A stretch of DNA of 64,000 nt from Nageia nagi (Eukaryota > Pinophyta): contig JBITNC010000002.1 in assembly GCA_050084985.1 (NCBI GenBank), positions 3,410,001 through 3,474,000 on the forward strand. Direction: 5' to 3'. Position 1 is the stretch's first letter. The number at the start of each line of letters is the position of its first letter. Of the stretch, positions 12,316-24,816 are shown one piece after another. Position numbers and translations under genes: made by a program. Under the pieces are notes generated by a model. It saw only the letters and a list, made by a program, of their open reading frames with translations, did no database searches and had not been told where the DNA came from.

Positions 12316-14469
12316 TTTTTTTTTTTGGTAGATAAATAAACTTTGTAGTAACTAAATTTGCATTTTACATAGAGTACTATCAAGGGTAATGAGCTATATA
12401 TTATTATACAAAAACCTTTTATGATACCACCATCCTAAAAAATGATGTCCACTGGTAGTGACCCAATGAGAGGCACCTTCAAAGCATTTCAGTAGAGTTG
12501 GAAGGGAATTATTCTTGGATTTCATAGAATTGTAGATAATCATTCCACCTTCAACGTCTACTATGACCCTGGAAAACCTAATTTTATAAGAAGCCAAATG
12601 GTTGATCAAGTTCCTCTTAGATGAGGTTAGGTAGGTTAATAGTATAGTATGGAATATGATCAACAAGTACCTTGGTTCGTCAATTCTAAAAAAATGATAA
12701 ATTTGTAGGGGATCACTTATGTGATAGTTGAATGTCTAGTTTATACAAGATCTTGTCTTCAAGGGAGTGCATCCTCCTAAAGATGCATAGTCATGGATCC
12801 ATAAAACTATAGGGATTTTGCTAAATGATGGATGGAGCCATGACTATAAGAGATCACCTACCGTTTGAGGGATAACCCATTCTATGCCAAAAATAGAGAA
12901 TAATTAATTCCATGGTATGGAAGAAAAATCAAAATGGATTAGTAGATAGGGTTGTTTTCAAGTGTTTGTTCACACATAATATAGGTTGATATCTCTAACC
13001 ACCCTCATCTATATACTTATTCACCAAATAAGATGTTATCATGAATTGAGGTCCAAAGAAAGAATTTCACCTTTGTCCATCTTTTTGGTGACTAAACTTG
13101 CTTCCATAATTTAAGGGGAAATTTTATAGGGGTTTTATTAGATAAAGATTTGAGCATAAAGCTAACAGACTAAACACCTGATGGGTTCAATAACCAAGCT
13201 AAGTGATTTATTTTGTTAGGATTGATTTTGTATAACCATAGTTGGGTATGTAGCTCTATATATTCATTGTAAATATCAGGAGGAAAAGGTTCTAATGTAT
13301 GCCATATTTTTTACCTCATCCCACCAGCCTTTGAGTAATACTAATAATCCTATACAAACTCACCCCATTTTCAAGTCATGTTTTCTTGCAACTTTGTAAA
13401 TTTGTTTGATTTTGAGAGAGGTCAGTCTAACAACTAAGTATCTTGCAAGAAATTGAACTTTTCCTTAATTTAGTAACTATCCATTTTAGGAATTGGAAAA
13501 TTGAGGTGTGAACCTTTTCTTAAATAATTCTAGATCATTAAACCAAATGGGGTATTTACCATTGTGAATATATATTCACCTTGATCATTGTATAGGTATT
13601 TAGATCTAATTGACTTACTCAAAAGTGAATTCTGATTCGAGGAGACCCACTATAACAACTTTCCTAATATAGCTTTATTCATTATTAGGAGTTTCCTTAT
13701 GCTAAGCTTGCCCTTCCCTAGATAAGAATAAACATCTCAAGAAACTAAATAGATTTTCATCATTTTTGAGTTTCCTTTCCATAGGAGATCCCTTATTAGA
13801 TGCTCCATTTGGAGCAATATTTTAGAGGAAAATAAAAAATTATATCCTAAAAATGGGCATTACATTGAGGATGGATTTAATCTTGACTAGCTAACCTACT
13901 GATGATATTCACTTTGCTTTCTAAATCTCCATAATTGAAGATAACCTAATATTTATCTATTTCTAGAAATATTTTATCTAACATCCTTGGAACAAAGGAA
14001 AGTACATGTATATACTAAGGATATTAATAGGAAGACTAATACCATATCTTAGATTTTGCATAGTTTGCAGCCTAAATTGATGATAGCTTATATGCATTGA
14101 TGAGGTGAGAAACATAGGATCTATTCAATTAAATCTAGAAAAATTATTGATCCAATTTACTCATATCATCTAATATGTGTAGTTGATATAGTTTGCTACT
14201 CCATCTATTACTAGTTGTGTTACTAGTGTTACTCCTAGACTATAGACCAAATATTCATAACTTTTGATTCTTAATCATGTGAATTTATTGGATTGAGGGA
14301 TATACAACCAATAAGATATCATCCACAAATTGAGAAAGGGCTATCTATGGACAAAGGTTGTTGATTTTTTTGTCTGTTATCTTATGTATAGAGTGAATAT
14401 GCCTCATCCCTTCCTAAGGCTTCAAAAACTATGATGAATAAATATGAGTATAGTGGATCTTCTTATCTT
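12316..14469 (-). mobile_element. Antisense LINE, 3' part, split by a Copia insertion
   Basis: A run of 11 T at 12316-12326 is the poly(A) tail of a minus-strand non-LTR retrotransposon. Reading the minus strand near 14469-14300 gives a decayed reverse transcriptase: DPLYSYLFIIVFEALGR, then FVDDIL, the catalytic box in the FADD position. The frame contains stops. The coding sequence resumes immediately across the Copia element at 23265-23151, so the LINE was present first. Residual LINE C-terminal sequence probably fills 12330-13700 but is too decayed to assign domains. Confidence 0.75.
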
Positions 14470-14969
14470 TGTTGGAATGCATAATGCATTATTGTAAAGA
14501 TTTTGTAATAATCTTCTATGTAAGTCCACTAATACTTAAGGGTATCATTTGATACCTTGAGTATTTAAGTGGATATGATAATGTAACTTGTCCTACACTC
14601 CATGTCATGAGCATGCCCCTTGGGTAAAAGGATGTGCATGTCATTCTTTTGTACATTGGATAAAAGGGTGATCCAAAGAGGGATTTTGGCCTATAAATAG
14701 AAGGATCCCTCTTTGAGATCACACCCCAATTTATGGAGTAAAGCTATGCTATAGGATAGTGTTTAGGAGATGAGTTAAGAGAATTGTAAGAAATTCATGT
14801 TTGTGAATGAAGTGAGATCTAGTTAGTGGATGTACTCCTAGTTGGAGTAACCACTTACATCTTGTGTTATCTTTGTGAGATTGCTTTTTGAGTTTGTTAG
14901 ATGTGTATTGTGAGCTTTCATGTGATATTGGAAGTTTAGAGTTGTTCATGTTATAGTTCAATTCTCTCA
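14470..14969 (+). repeat. 5' LTR of Copia-1
   Basis: 500 bp, matched by 22646-23145. It has a TATA-like CTATAAATAG at 14691-14700, preserved in the 3' LTR near 22867. The two LTRs differ by scattered substitutions, so the insertion is not very recent. Confidence 0.93.
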
Positions 14970-14971
14970 TA

Positions 14972-14983
14972 TGGTATCAAAGC
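14972..14983 (+). promoter_or_regulatory. Primer-binding site of Copia-1
   Basis: TGGTATCAAAGC, two bases after the 5' LTR. It matches the plant initiator-methionine tRNA 3'-end complement (TGGTATCAGAGC) with one mismatch. Confidence 0.85.
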
Positions 14984-16983
14984 TTCTTGGAGGCTTCTCT
15001 TCATATCATTGGTGTGGAACCTCATCTTCAACTTGGAGGTCTCCATTCCTCTTCATACACTCCATTATTGAGGTAAAATCAAGAAAAGGTATAAATTCCT
15101 TCCTTATTGATTATTTGTTGAATTATTGATTCATGATACTAACATATATGTTATGTACTAGTTCATTTTTTAAAAAAAATTTAATAGCAATACAATTGCA
15201 ATAGTTATTTATACTAACACCTTCTATGTTAGTTGCAATAATTTGATTACAAAATTACTCTATGTATTGTTATTTATTTTAAAAAAATGGGCTTTTCCCA
15301 CCTTAATTATTCTATCAAATAATTTTACAAATCTTTTCATAATTTTTTTAACTAACAAATAGGGAGGTAATTACTTTTTTTACAATGATTTCCATTTCAA
15401 TTAAAAAAAGAGAGGATTTATAAATAAAAGAGGTTGACCCTTGATTTACAAAGTACCTTTTTTTAGAAGGGATTTTTTGAAATGTTTGAAAATATTTTTT
15501 CTAAGGGGGAGGTCAACCAGCTGATAGTTGGCCAAACCCCACCTCTTTGTTCTTCTCTATCGGTAGCTTGGTGGCTATCTTTGGTGCCCTAAATGGAGCC
15601 CTTTGCATGTATAATGATGCATCTACAAGGGAGGTAGGAAAAATGTATTTATCTGATAGGGATAATGGTGCATGGCATAGCCACTCTCCCCATCTCCTAT
15701 CTCCTATTACACATCCTCTCCACTACTATTATGGTGATCATTGTCTTCTCCATTGCGTGGCCCACCAAAGTCCTCCTCACAGCATGGTTTTCCTCATGTC
15801 TCCTTTATTTTCAATCCAAAACACTTTGTTCCTCATAGCATGGTTTTTCTCATGTGACCCTCTTCTCTCTCGACCACATGGAGGCCCTTACAACCTAGTC
15901 ATTGTAGGTCCTAGTGGCTCTTATTTCACCCTTTGATCTTGCACCCCCCTCTATCCCTCTCAACTTGACGTTGATAGCAAGATTATAACCTACATAAGTA
16001 GACTCCTCTACCACTTTGGACTCTTAGCTCCATCACTACTCATTTCTACTTTTGTTTATTGGTCTTCCTACTCAACCCCACCTCCTATGCGATCAACTCT
16101 TCTCATGGGCTATCTCCATTACCAAGCTGTCTTGCTTAGCATTTGCTTCTCCTTCTCACATGCATCCCTCCTTATTTTTACATGGATGGCTATGTTTAAG
16201 ACCCTAATTTTTTACTTCAATTCAAGCATTTTCTTCTTTATTTATTTATTTTTTTCAACCTCCAAATCTGACTCCTTAGCTGGTAGGGGCATTGAATTTT
16301 TTTTTCTTTGGTATTTCTTGCAAGGCACCTTTTTATATTTAATGCAACTAGTGGCATTAATTTCTTGTGCAAACATATACTCCTTCCATTGGTGGGCATT
16401 TTACTCCAACTTTAAAGCATTGTCATGATTTGTATACTTACATTACTTAAGAGTAAGTAGATGGTCAAACATACATCATTACTATTAAATGCTCTTTTTC
16501 CTTTTTAGATAATGTGGTAAATACACACACACACACAGATATATATATATATATATCTATATATATATATTGGGAGTATAATTTTCTAAGTATGGCTATC
16601 CACTTAGGTAAAAATGATAATTTTTTTTCCTTAGTTAAATTTTTCTAAGGCTAAAATCACAATAAAATTATTTATGGGATTTTTAAGTAAAAGGAGGGGG
16701 AAGTATTGAATTCCTTTACTTAAAATTTCTATATCCTTAGAATCTCCTATGCTTATGATGCATGCCTATTTTAAGGACTTAATTTTTTTTAAGTTAAATA
16801 ATGCATGCTTAGGACTTAAATTTTTTAGGTTAATGTTGCATGCTTAGGACTTAAATTTTTTAAGTTAATATTGCATGCTTAGTACTTAAATTTTTTAAGT
16901 TAATATTGCATGCTTAAGAATTAATTTTTTTAAGTTAATGTTGCATGCTTAGGACTTAAATTTTTAAATTTTTGCAAAAGTTA
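14984..16983. other. Leader of Copia-1, origin unknown
   Basis: Non-gag DNA between PBS and gag. Open stretches at 15547-15936 and 16087-16428 (+) show no family motif and are rich in Leu/Phe/Ser/His, typical of chance ORFs. A mixed CA/TA microsatellite lies near 16520-16570, followed by a 35-bp minisatellite. Part of this may be another, unrecognised insertion. Confidence 0.4.
16803..16975 (+). repeat. 35-bp minisatellite, about five units
   Basis: The motif gcatgcttaggacttaaa recurs at 16803, 16838, 16873, 16908 and 16943, an exact 35-base period with a few substitutions. A degenerate unit lies at 16760. There are no unique spacers, so it is a simple tandem array. It directly abuts the TRIM element. 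Confidence 0.9.
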
Positions 16984-17252
16984 TGTTAAGATCTTGGGTG
17001 TGCAGATTCACTAATAGGTCGATATTTTGGTGTAACGGTTCATAACATTTGGTATCAGAGTAGGCCATACGTCCCAAGTTCTAATCCCCAGAAAGGGCTA
17101 CTATGGAAAGGGCTACCTAGAGAAGACTACATTGAGAGCCACCATAAGTGAGAGCCATCGAGGACGTCGGATGCGGAGTGTGGTGGAATGTTAAGATCTT
17201 GGGTGTGCAGATTCACTAACAGGTTGACCTTTTGGTGTAACGGTTCATAACA
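16984..17252 (+). mobile_element. TRIM (miniature LTR) element, 269 bp, complete
   Basis: Two 64-bp terminal direct repeats (16984-17047 and 17189-17252) both start TGTTAAGATC and end CATAACA. They enclose a 141-bp interior. TGGTATCAGAG at 17050-17060 is a Met-tRNA primer-binding site just inside the left repeat, and GGAGTGTGGTGGAA before the right repeat is a polypurine-like tract. A perfect 5-bp duplication AGTTA (16979-16983 and 17253-17257) flanks it. It has no coding capacity, so it must be mobilised in trans. It is nested inside the Copia-1 leader and so is younger than Copia-1. Confidence 0.93.
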
Positions 17253-17257
17253 AGTTA

Positions 17258-18104
17258 GCTTGTGCAAATTAAGGACCTATGCAAAGATGTCCTTTAGGGG
17301 TTAGTAAATAAAACCCATTAGACTCTTAAGATTCTAAGTTATGAATGGATGATGTTTTTTTATTTCATGTTTAACACTTTTGCTTTATTTTACTTATGCA
17401 ATATCACAAACATTGAAATGAGCAACCCTCTAAAATGAACACATTCACATGTACATTCTGCAACATGACTTATTTGAGGAGCCATGAGGTGAGGACATGC
17501 AGATTGGAGCCTTTAAGTTCAATGATTCAAATGGTGAAAAGTTTATACTTTTCAATTATCCCTAAGTCCTCTGTTGGTTTGGATATAACTCTAATAGGTG
17601 GACATACATATGTGTAGTGATACCACATGTCCACAAATCCATTCAAATATTATCTTGATAACCTAGGAGGACAACTTGAAACCTAATCATGATTAATAAT
17701 TTGATTGATCCAATAAATATCATAACCTTAAAAATAGTAGGTACTTCTCCTTATGAAAGTATAATACTAACTAAGGTGAATTGGTTGAGGATTGGTAGTA
17801 CTTGGGCTCCTCTTGTGTGGGTATCTAGGTGAAGGCCTAATTTTTAGACAAAAAAATAAGCCTCAACAACATCACTCTATATCTATGGTTCTTGGTGATG
17901 ATAAAAGTATTTGGGTACATGGGATGTATATTTGAGTTGTAAAATATTTGCACTTGTGAATCAAATCAAGCATGTCTTGGTTAATTAAATGTAACATTTA
18001 ATATTATTTATTAAACCACATGCTTATTATTTTTAATATTTTTGTGTAGCAAATAGGAGAATCCTTTTTACCCAAACACATTCTTGATGGTTCCAACTTT
18101 GGTA
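17258..18104. other. Copia-1 leader downstream of TRIM, no gene
   Basis: AT-rich sequence between the TRIM and gag. It has a short open stretch (17435-17617) without recognisable features. Confidence 0.4.
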
Positions 18105-21100
18105 TTTGAGAAATTTGAATGAGAGCTAAATTGCAAGCAAGAAAGCTTTAACAAATAGTGAATGAGAATCTTGTACCTCCTACAGATGAGAAGGCACTAG
18201 AGGCTTACAACATAAAGAATGAGTTGGTAAGCTCTATGATCTTCCATACATTTTTAGATGATGTGCTCCTATTGATTTCCTCTTCAACCTTAGCAAAAGA
18301 AGCTTGGCATAAGCTTAAGTAAATTTACCTTTTTTCAAAGTTCTTAAGAAGATTTACTATTCTTCAAAAGTTGCTTCAATCTCATCAAGGGGAAGATAAA
18401 AATGTTGTAATCTACTTGAATAAAATAATTGACCTAAGGACCCTACTTATTGCTTGTGGATGCAATTGGATCAATGATGAGTTCATAGTCTTCATCATTC
18501 TTCAAAGCCTTTCTTGAAAGTTTAGAAACTTTATGATGGTTATATAAATAATACTTGTTGATGAAAAAGAAGTCTTCTCCCTTGAGAACCTTTCTAGGCT
18601 CCTTTTGAAGCATGAGAAAACCTTTAACAAAAAGGTGTTGAGTTCTTCTCTTAAAGATAATAATGTTGCTCTTGAAGAAACCAAAACTCTTTTTAAGAAG
18701 AATTTCAACCATCAAAAGTAATATTATCCTTTTTACTCTAAAAGGTTTGAGAAAAGAGGTAATGGCTACAATAGTAGTAGGAACAATGGCAACAACAACC
18801 ACTTCAAGTAAAGAGATAGAAAAGATAAAGTAAATAATCCATATCCTAAGGAAAAGTTTGATGGTAATTGTACCTTGTGGCATCCAAGGTCACAATGAAG
18901 TTGATTTCTATAAAAATAAAAAAGAGGAAAATATCAAAGGTAATAGTAATGTAAAGAACTTCAAAGAAAAGAAGAATGTTCAAGCTAATTTTGCTACGAT
19001 GCTCTACTCCATGTCTTGCTCTTTTTTGACTGATTAGATTTTTTACTCTTGTTGTACTAATCATTTTTGGTTTGAAAAGAAAAAGTTTGAGAACTTTTAC
19101 AAGTATAGAAAATATGCAATTGTGATAGGTGATAACTCTACCATTGAAGTCCAAGGCATTGGAATTATGTTGATTCACAGGAAGGTTCTTGCAAATGTTC
19201 TCTATATTCTTAAGTTGAGGATGAACCTTCTCTCTATGATCCAAGTTGCTAGAAAAGGGCATTCATTTGAGTTTGAATTTCAATCCTAGTGCATTAAGAA
19301 AAGACTTACCACTTTGGTTAAAAGATCAGTGAAAGATGATCTCTACATTATAGATCAAATTCTATCAAAGATATGTCTTGCTACAAGTGTATGTTCTAAA
19401 GGAAATCTTTGGCACCAACATTTAGGGAACCTTAACCATAAGAGTATTCAAGTCATAAAAGATCAAGAACTTGTGAAAGGATTACCTTTAATTTTTTCTT
19501 CAGTTGGTCTATACGAGAAGTGCATTCTTGGCAAGATTTAGAGATAAAAGTTTGAAAAAAAGAAGGTAACAAGAGCATCTCAACCTCTATAACTTGTGCA
19601 TTCAGATTTGATGAATTCATTTCAGATTAAGTCACTTAGAGGAGCATCTTACATCTTGAATTTTATTAATGACTTTAGCAGGGTGACCTTTGGGTATCTA
19701 CTTGAGCACAAGGATCAAACCTTTGAGAGTTTTAAGATTTTTAAAACTTTTGTTAAGAATCAAACTAATCTTAAAATCAAGATGTTAAGATTAAATAATG
19801 GAGGAGAATATAATAGTAATGAGTTTAATGATTATAATGATAAGTATAGAATTAAGAGGTAGTTTACAATTCCATACACTCCTTAACAGAATGGTGTCAT
19901 TGAAAGGAAAAATAGGATAATTATGGAGATGGCTAGATGTATGCTAGGTAATCTTCCTAGTTTCTTATGGGGTGAAGCTATGAGCACTAATATTTACACC
20001 TTGAATAGATGTTCCACAAAAGTTATTTAAGGTAAAAATCCTTTTGAGGCATGGTCAGGAAGAAAACTTAACATTTTACACTTTAGGATGTTTGGTTGTG
20101 AAGCATTTTCTTACATTATTTCTGAGAAAAGAAAGAAGTTATACAAAAGAGCTAAAAAAATGCATCTTTATGGGTTATGATAATTAGCATAGAGGCTATA
20201 ATATCTACTCTCCATCCTACAAAGGCCTATTTATTTCAAGGGTTGTAAAGTTCAATGAACTTCTTAAAGAATCTACTTCTAATGGGGATGTTGATGATCT
20301 AGAAGACTCTTTAGTTGCACCTAGCTGGTGGATATTAATATAGATAAGTCACCTGAAGACCTTAAATAAATTCTTATTTGCCAAGATTGACAACAAGCAT
20401 GAGCCCTCAACCTTCAAAGAAGCTTTTAAGCATGAGTGCTAGATGGAAGACATGAAAGTGGAGTATGAGGTGCTTATGAAAAATGACACTTGAGATTTGG
20501 TTCCTTATCCCAATGAGAAGAATATGATTGGAAATAATTAGATCCTTAAGGTCAAGTTCAATTTTATTGGGGATATTAATAAATACAAGGCAAGGTTAGC
20601 AGCTAAAAGTTTTGCTCAAAAATATGACGTAGAGTATGAGGAAACCTTTGCTTCCATGGCAAAAATGCCTACTATGAGAATTATCCTTGCTCTTTCTACA
20701 GCTCAAGGATGGAAATTTTTTTAACTTGATGTTAAGAGTGCATTTTTCAATGGTAACTTAGATGTAAAAATCTTCATGAATCAACCAAAAGGGGTCATTA
20801 TGGAAGGTAAAGAATCCTTTATGTGCAAGCTAAAGAAGTCATTGTATGGACTTAAGCAAGCACCTAGAGCCTGATATAAGAAGATTTTAGGGTATTTTAT
20901 AGACATTGGTTTCTCTAAGTATTTTTTTAACTCTGATCTATATGTTATTAATCAAGAAAAATATGTGATCTTTATTTTCCTCTATGTGGATGATCTTTTG
21001 ATAACTAGGAACAATGAAGAAATCATTCAAGAGTGCATATTCAAACTTAAGGTAACATTTGAAATGATTGATCTTGGTTTTTTACACTACTATCCTGGAA

Positions 21101-21930
21101 TGCAAGTGTATCAATATAAGGATTATACTAATCTCAATCAATCTAAATATATATCAGACATCTTACAAAAATTTGGAATGGAGTGTAGATATGCTGCAAT
21201 CTTAATTTCTCTTGAAATCATTATTTCTCTGAGCTCCAACTCTCAATTAGTTGATGCTATAGCTTACAAGTAATTAATTAGTATTATTTTGTAATTAACT
21301 ATATCCAAGCTAGATATTACCTTTGTAATGAATCTGATGGCATGATTCATGCAAAATCCATATGTTGAGCACCTTAATGTTGTTAAGCAAATCTTAAGGT
21401 ATGTTGTAGAGACTAAGGATCTTGCTCTCAAGTATTCTAAGTTTCCCTTATTTGTTCTCTTTGAATTCTCAAATTTTAACTATGGGGGAGATAAAGATGA
21501 TAGGAAATCAACCTCTGCAATGTGTTTAGCATTGGTTCAAGTGCTATCTCTTGGGATTCCAAGAAGCAGCCTACTATTTCTCTTTCCACCATAGAAGCTG
21601 AATATCATGCCATGTCTATTGTAACCTAGAAAGCCATTTGCCTAAGGCATCTTCTAAAAGAAATTAGGTATGAGCAAAATAGCTCATATTTGATTTTATT
21701 AGATAATCAATCGACTATTTCTTTGGCTAAGAATTTTGTGTTCTATTAGAGAATGAAACATGTGAAATCCATGCCCATTCTATCAAGAAGAAGGTTCTTA
21801 ATGGCATCATACACCTGGAGTATTATCTATCAATATTAAACTTCATTGGTTTGTTCACCACACCCCTCTTAGAAGCTGAATTCTGTAAGCTTAAGGATGT
21901 TATCAAGTTGGTGAAGTTGCCCTCAAGGGG
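18105..21930 (+). pseudogene. Copia-1 gag-pol, decayed
   Basis: Broken by many stops and frameshifts, but the order is clear. Gag (UBN2-like; LISSSTLAKEAWHKLK) lies near 18120-18820. A degenerate zinc knuckle (IQGHNEVDFYKNKK) is near 18880. A protease remnant is near 19040-19260. GAG-pre-integrase (NLWHQHLGNLNHKSIQ) is near 19405. The integrase core spans about 19596-20200 (VHSDLMNSF, LRLNNGGEYNSNEF and the downstream E). Reverse transcriptase spans about 20400-21270, with DVKSAFFNGNL, KSLYGLKQAPRA and an intact YVDDLLI box near 20985. RNase H follows to about 21900 (LDNQSTISLAKN). Domain order integrase before RT defines Ty1/Copia. No intact polyprotein can be made. Confidence 0.92.
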
Positions 21931-22645
21931 GAGTGAAGTTTGAATTCTTATGTTGAATTCATGTTTGTGATGACAACTTCACCCTTAAGAGGATTTTATG
22001 TTGTATAGTGTTGATTTTGTTGTACACTTTCATGGTAAGTTTGCTTTGCATGAGGAACTTGTACAAAATTTTAAAAGTAAAAAAATTGGCCAATATAGCA
22101 CTGTTCAGTTATCCATGTGTGAGAAACTCTTATGCATTTTTTGACACTATTCAGTTATCCATATGTCAGGAATTCATATGTGCATGCTCTATTTTGTAAT
22201 GATAATCAACACATGTTTTATATACAATAGCTAACTATGAATTTTGGCTTGGCATGTTCGTGATGACTTATAGTGCACCATTGATCAGTTCATGATGGCA
22301 TTTGAGTGATTCATCTATCCTTGTTGATATGAATATGTTACATCTAACTGATCTTGTTATTTGAGCTACTTATGACTTGCATATTCCTTTGAGATTTCAA
22401 GTTACTTATTTCAAGTATGTAGGCTCTTGGAGACTCATTCATGACTTCTATTTGGATTACTACTTCATGTACATTGAAATTGGTTATGGTTAATGATTCT
22501 ATTTGGCAAAGTAGTGAGTCTCAAACTAGATCTTTCTTACTTTATAAATATGTAAAACTTTCTCATCTCTATTGTATCTATTTGGAGGAAAACTCTCTTA
22601 CTTTCTATCTTATTCATTTTATCCCAATATTGCATTAAGGGGGAG
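21931..22645. other. Copia-1 3' untranslated region with polypurine tract
   Basis: About 0.7 kb between RNase H and the 3' LTR. Short open stretches (22008-22199, 22441-22638) have no recognisable product. It ends in the polypurine tract AAGGGGGAG at 22637-22645. Confidence 0.6.
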
Positions 22646-23145
22646 TGTTGAAATGTATAATGCATTATTGTAAAGGTTTTATAATAATCCTTTATGTAAG
22701 TTCACTAATACTTAAGGGTATCATTTTATATCTTAATTATTTAGGTGAATATGATAATGTAACTTATCCTACACTCCATGTCATGAGCATGCCCCTTGGG
22801 TAAAAGGATGTGCATGCCATGCTTTTGTACATTGGATAAAAAGGTGATCCAAAGAGGGATTTTGGTCTATAAATAGAAGGCTCCCTCTTTGAGATCACAC
22901 ACCAATTTGTGGAGTAAAACTATGCTATAAGATAGTGTTTAGGAGATGAGTTAGAAGAATTGTAAGAGATTCATGTTTGTGAATGAAATGAGATCTAGTT
23001 AAAGGATGTGATCCTAGTTGGAGAAACCACTTACATCTTGTGTTATCTTTGTGAGATTTCTTTGTGAGTTTGTTAGATTTGTATTGTGAACTTTCATGTG
23101 ATCCTAGGAGTTTAGAGTTGTTCATGTTATAGTTCAATTCTCTCA
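22646..23145 (+). repeat. 3' LTR of Copia-1
   Basis: 500 bp starting TGTTGAAATG directly after the polypurine tract and ending TCTCA. It is followed by the duplicated target ATCTT at 23146-23150. Confidence 0.93.
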
Positions 23146-23150
23146 ATCTT

Positions 23151-23265
23151 AACCTTCAAGAGCAATTAAATTAGCCTCTAATGTAACCATTGATCAAGAT
23201 TAAGAATCAAACTTTCTCTAAGATACGTAAGGCAAAAATCTAATTAATACTATTAAAAGCTTAAT
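23151..23265 (-). mobile_element. Upstream part of the split antisense LINE
   Basis: The minus strand reads LILINGYIRG, stop, FNCS, stop, RLR. This is the LINE RT segment that normally precedes the GDPLSPYLF block, and that block is found at 14469 on the far side of Copia-1. Removing Copia-1 and one ATCTT copy rejoins the two halves. The 5' limit is approximate; beyond it lies a short repeat shared with 11494-11547 and a CA/TA microsatellite (23312-23358). Confidence 0.7.
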
Positions 23266-23422
23266 AAAGATCACTAGCCACTTGTAGAAAGAAGTCTCAT
23301 ACATAGAATTTACACACACACACACATAGATATATATATATTATATATATATATATACCTTTACATGAAAATTGTGAAATAAAAATGGATTATTATTTAA
23401 CTAATGAAAGTAATTTTTAATA

Positions 23423-24672
23423 GGGAAAATTAATAAAATGACCATAGAAAACATTATATTTACTAAAATGATCCTAACAAATTTATAATTATAAAAATGA
23501 CCCTTAAATTTTTATTAAGTTTGATTGCCATCCACACTACCAGTTCCTCTCCTTCTCCACCAAATCTTTGGCATCCTCCTCTAGCCACTCTTCATCATAG
23601 TAGAGTATTTAGAGAATATGGAAGATAGATGTGAAGAAGATCATGTCATAAATTATAATTATGGTAAAATGGTAACATTACATCCAATGTGCATGAAACA
23701 CATGGAGCTCCATTGTCTATGAATGTCAAAAATAATTCAGGTTGATTTTGAAGTATACTTTGCACAAATATAGTAAAAAAATGATTAAAGTTTATTTTAC
23801 TCTTAACTATTATTTCATTCCATAAAATCCTTGTTGTAATGTACTATAATTTGGTGAAAAAGTGATTAAGAAAGAGAGTGATCTCAAATTTGGCCAATGA
23901 TAACCTAGACATAGTCTTACCCCTCTTTCGAATGACATGTAACATGAATTGTTCATAAGCTGCTGGTAGTAATAATATTCAATACACACTTTATGAGAAC
24001 CAAGTAGAGAATGTAAAGTATTAATGGTTAATTATTATATTTGGAAGAGATGAAACTTTTTGGGCACTTGAGCTTCCTCATGTTGCTAGCTCCATGGATC
24101 CAACTTGAGAGGTTTAGAATGGTATTTGTCATCCAAATGAGTACCAAATAGAAATACCAATACCGTCCATCCTTTTGGAATAACATAATTATGATATTAT
24201 TTTATTTATTAGTAAAATATTGTTGGATCTGCTTGATCCCACTCTGTAACAAAATGAACAAATAATAATTTTGATAAGTCCAATACAACCTTGTATATAA
24301 ATCTTGTTTGACTTCCCTCAAAGTACATGGTGTGGTAGTAGACATGCATATAGTTTCCTTTATCTTCTATCAAGCAAATTATAGAACACAATAAGTAAAT
24401 AAATTAGAGTAATCATTATTTTACTAATGGAATTCATGGTGGTCTAATCAAATACGAAGAGAAAATAATATTATAATAGATGAAAAAGGAAGAGGAGGTG
24501 AAAACGGTTGGAGGAGGATGAGCAAATACGAGGAAAATATGGTGGATAAGGGGAGAAATGGATGGTGTGGATGGTATTAAAATTCATTTAGGGTTCATTT
24601 TTCTAATTATAAATTTATTAGGGTCATTTTAGTAAATATAGTGTTTATCAAGGTCAGTCTAGTAATTATCCC
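23423..24672. mobile_element. Mutator-like non-autonomous element, 1,250 bp
   Basis: Long terminal inverted repeats of about 110-125 bp. The left end starts GGGAAAATTAATAAAATGAC; the right end, read in reverse complement, starts GGGATAATTACTAGACTGAC. They remain alignable inward through CATTTTAGTAAATATA, AAATTTATAATTA and CCATCCACAC. A perfect 9-bp duplication TTTTTAATA (23414-23422 and 24673-24681) flanks it, the hallmark of MULEs. The interior has no transposase. An open stretch at 24391-24209 (-) is unrecognised, so the interior could be deleted remnant or captured host DNA. Confidence 0.9.
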
Positions 24673-24816
24673 TTTTTAATAAAATTAAATAATAATAATT
24701 TAGCTCTTTTCTCTTTTTAAAAGACTATAAGTAATTATTATGTATTATTTCAAAGTAAGTACTTAAATATATAATTATTAAATAAGGTTATACGCATGTT
24801 ATGTTAAATGAAAATT

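Larger units (their letters stand above)
14470..23145 (+). mobile_element. Complete Copia LTR retrotransposon (Copia-1)
   Basis: The two 500-bp LTRs are 14470-14969 and 22646-23145, both starting TGTTG and ending TCTCA. The element is flanked by a perfect 5-bp target-site duplication ATCTT (14465-14469 and 23146-23150). A primer-binding site TGGTATCAAAGC (14972-14983) complementary to initiator-Met tRNA and a polypurine tract AAGGGGGAG (22637-22645) are in place. Inside are gag, protease, integrase, RT and RNase H in Copia order, all broken by stops. It inserted into the RT of an antisense LINE and later received a TRIM element. It is long for Copia mainly because of about 3 kb of leader between PBS and gag. 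Confidence 0.95.

Noticed and set aside
15547-16428. Two open stretches of 129 and 113 residues as protein genes
   Set aside because: No domain, splice signal or promoter. They lie in the retrotransposon leader and have the composition of chance ORFs.
16803-16975. Regular 35-bp repeat resembling a CRISPR array
   Set aside because: Units are contiguous with no unique spacers, and the context is a plant retrotransposon.
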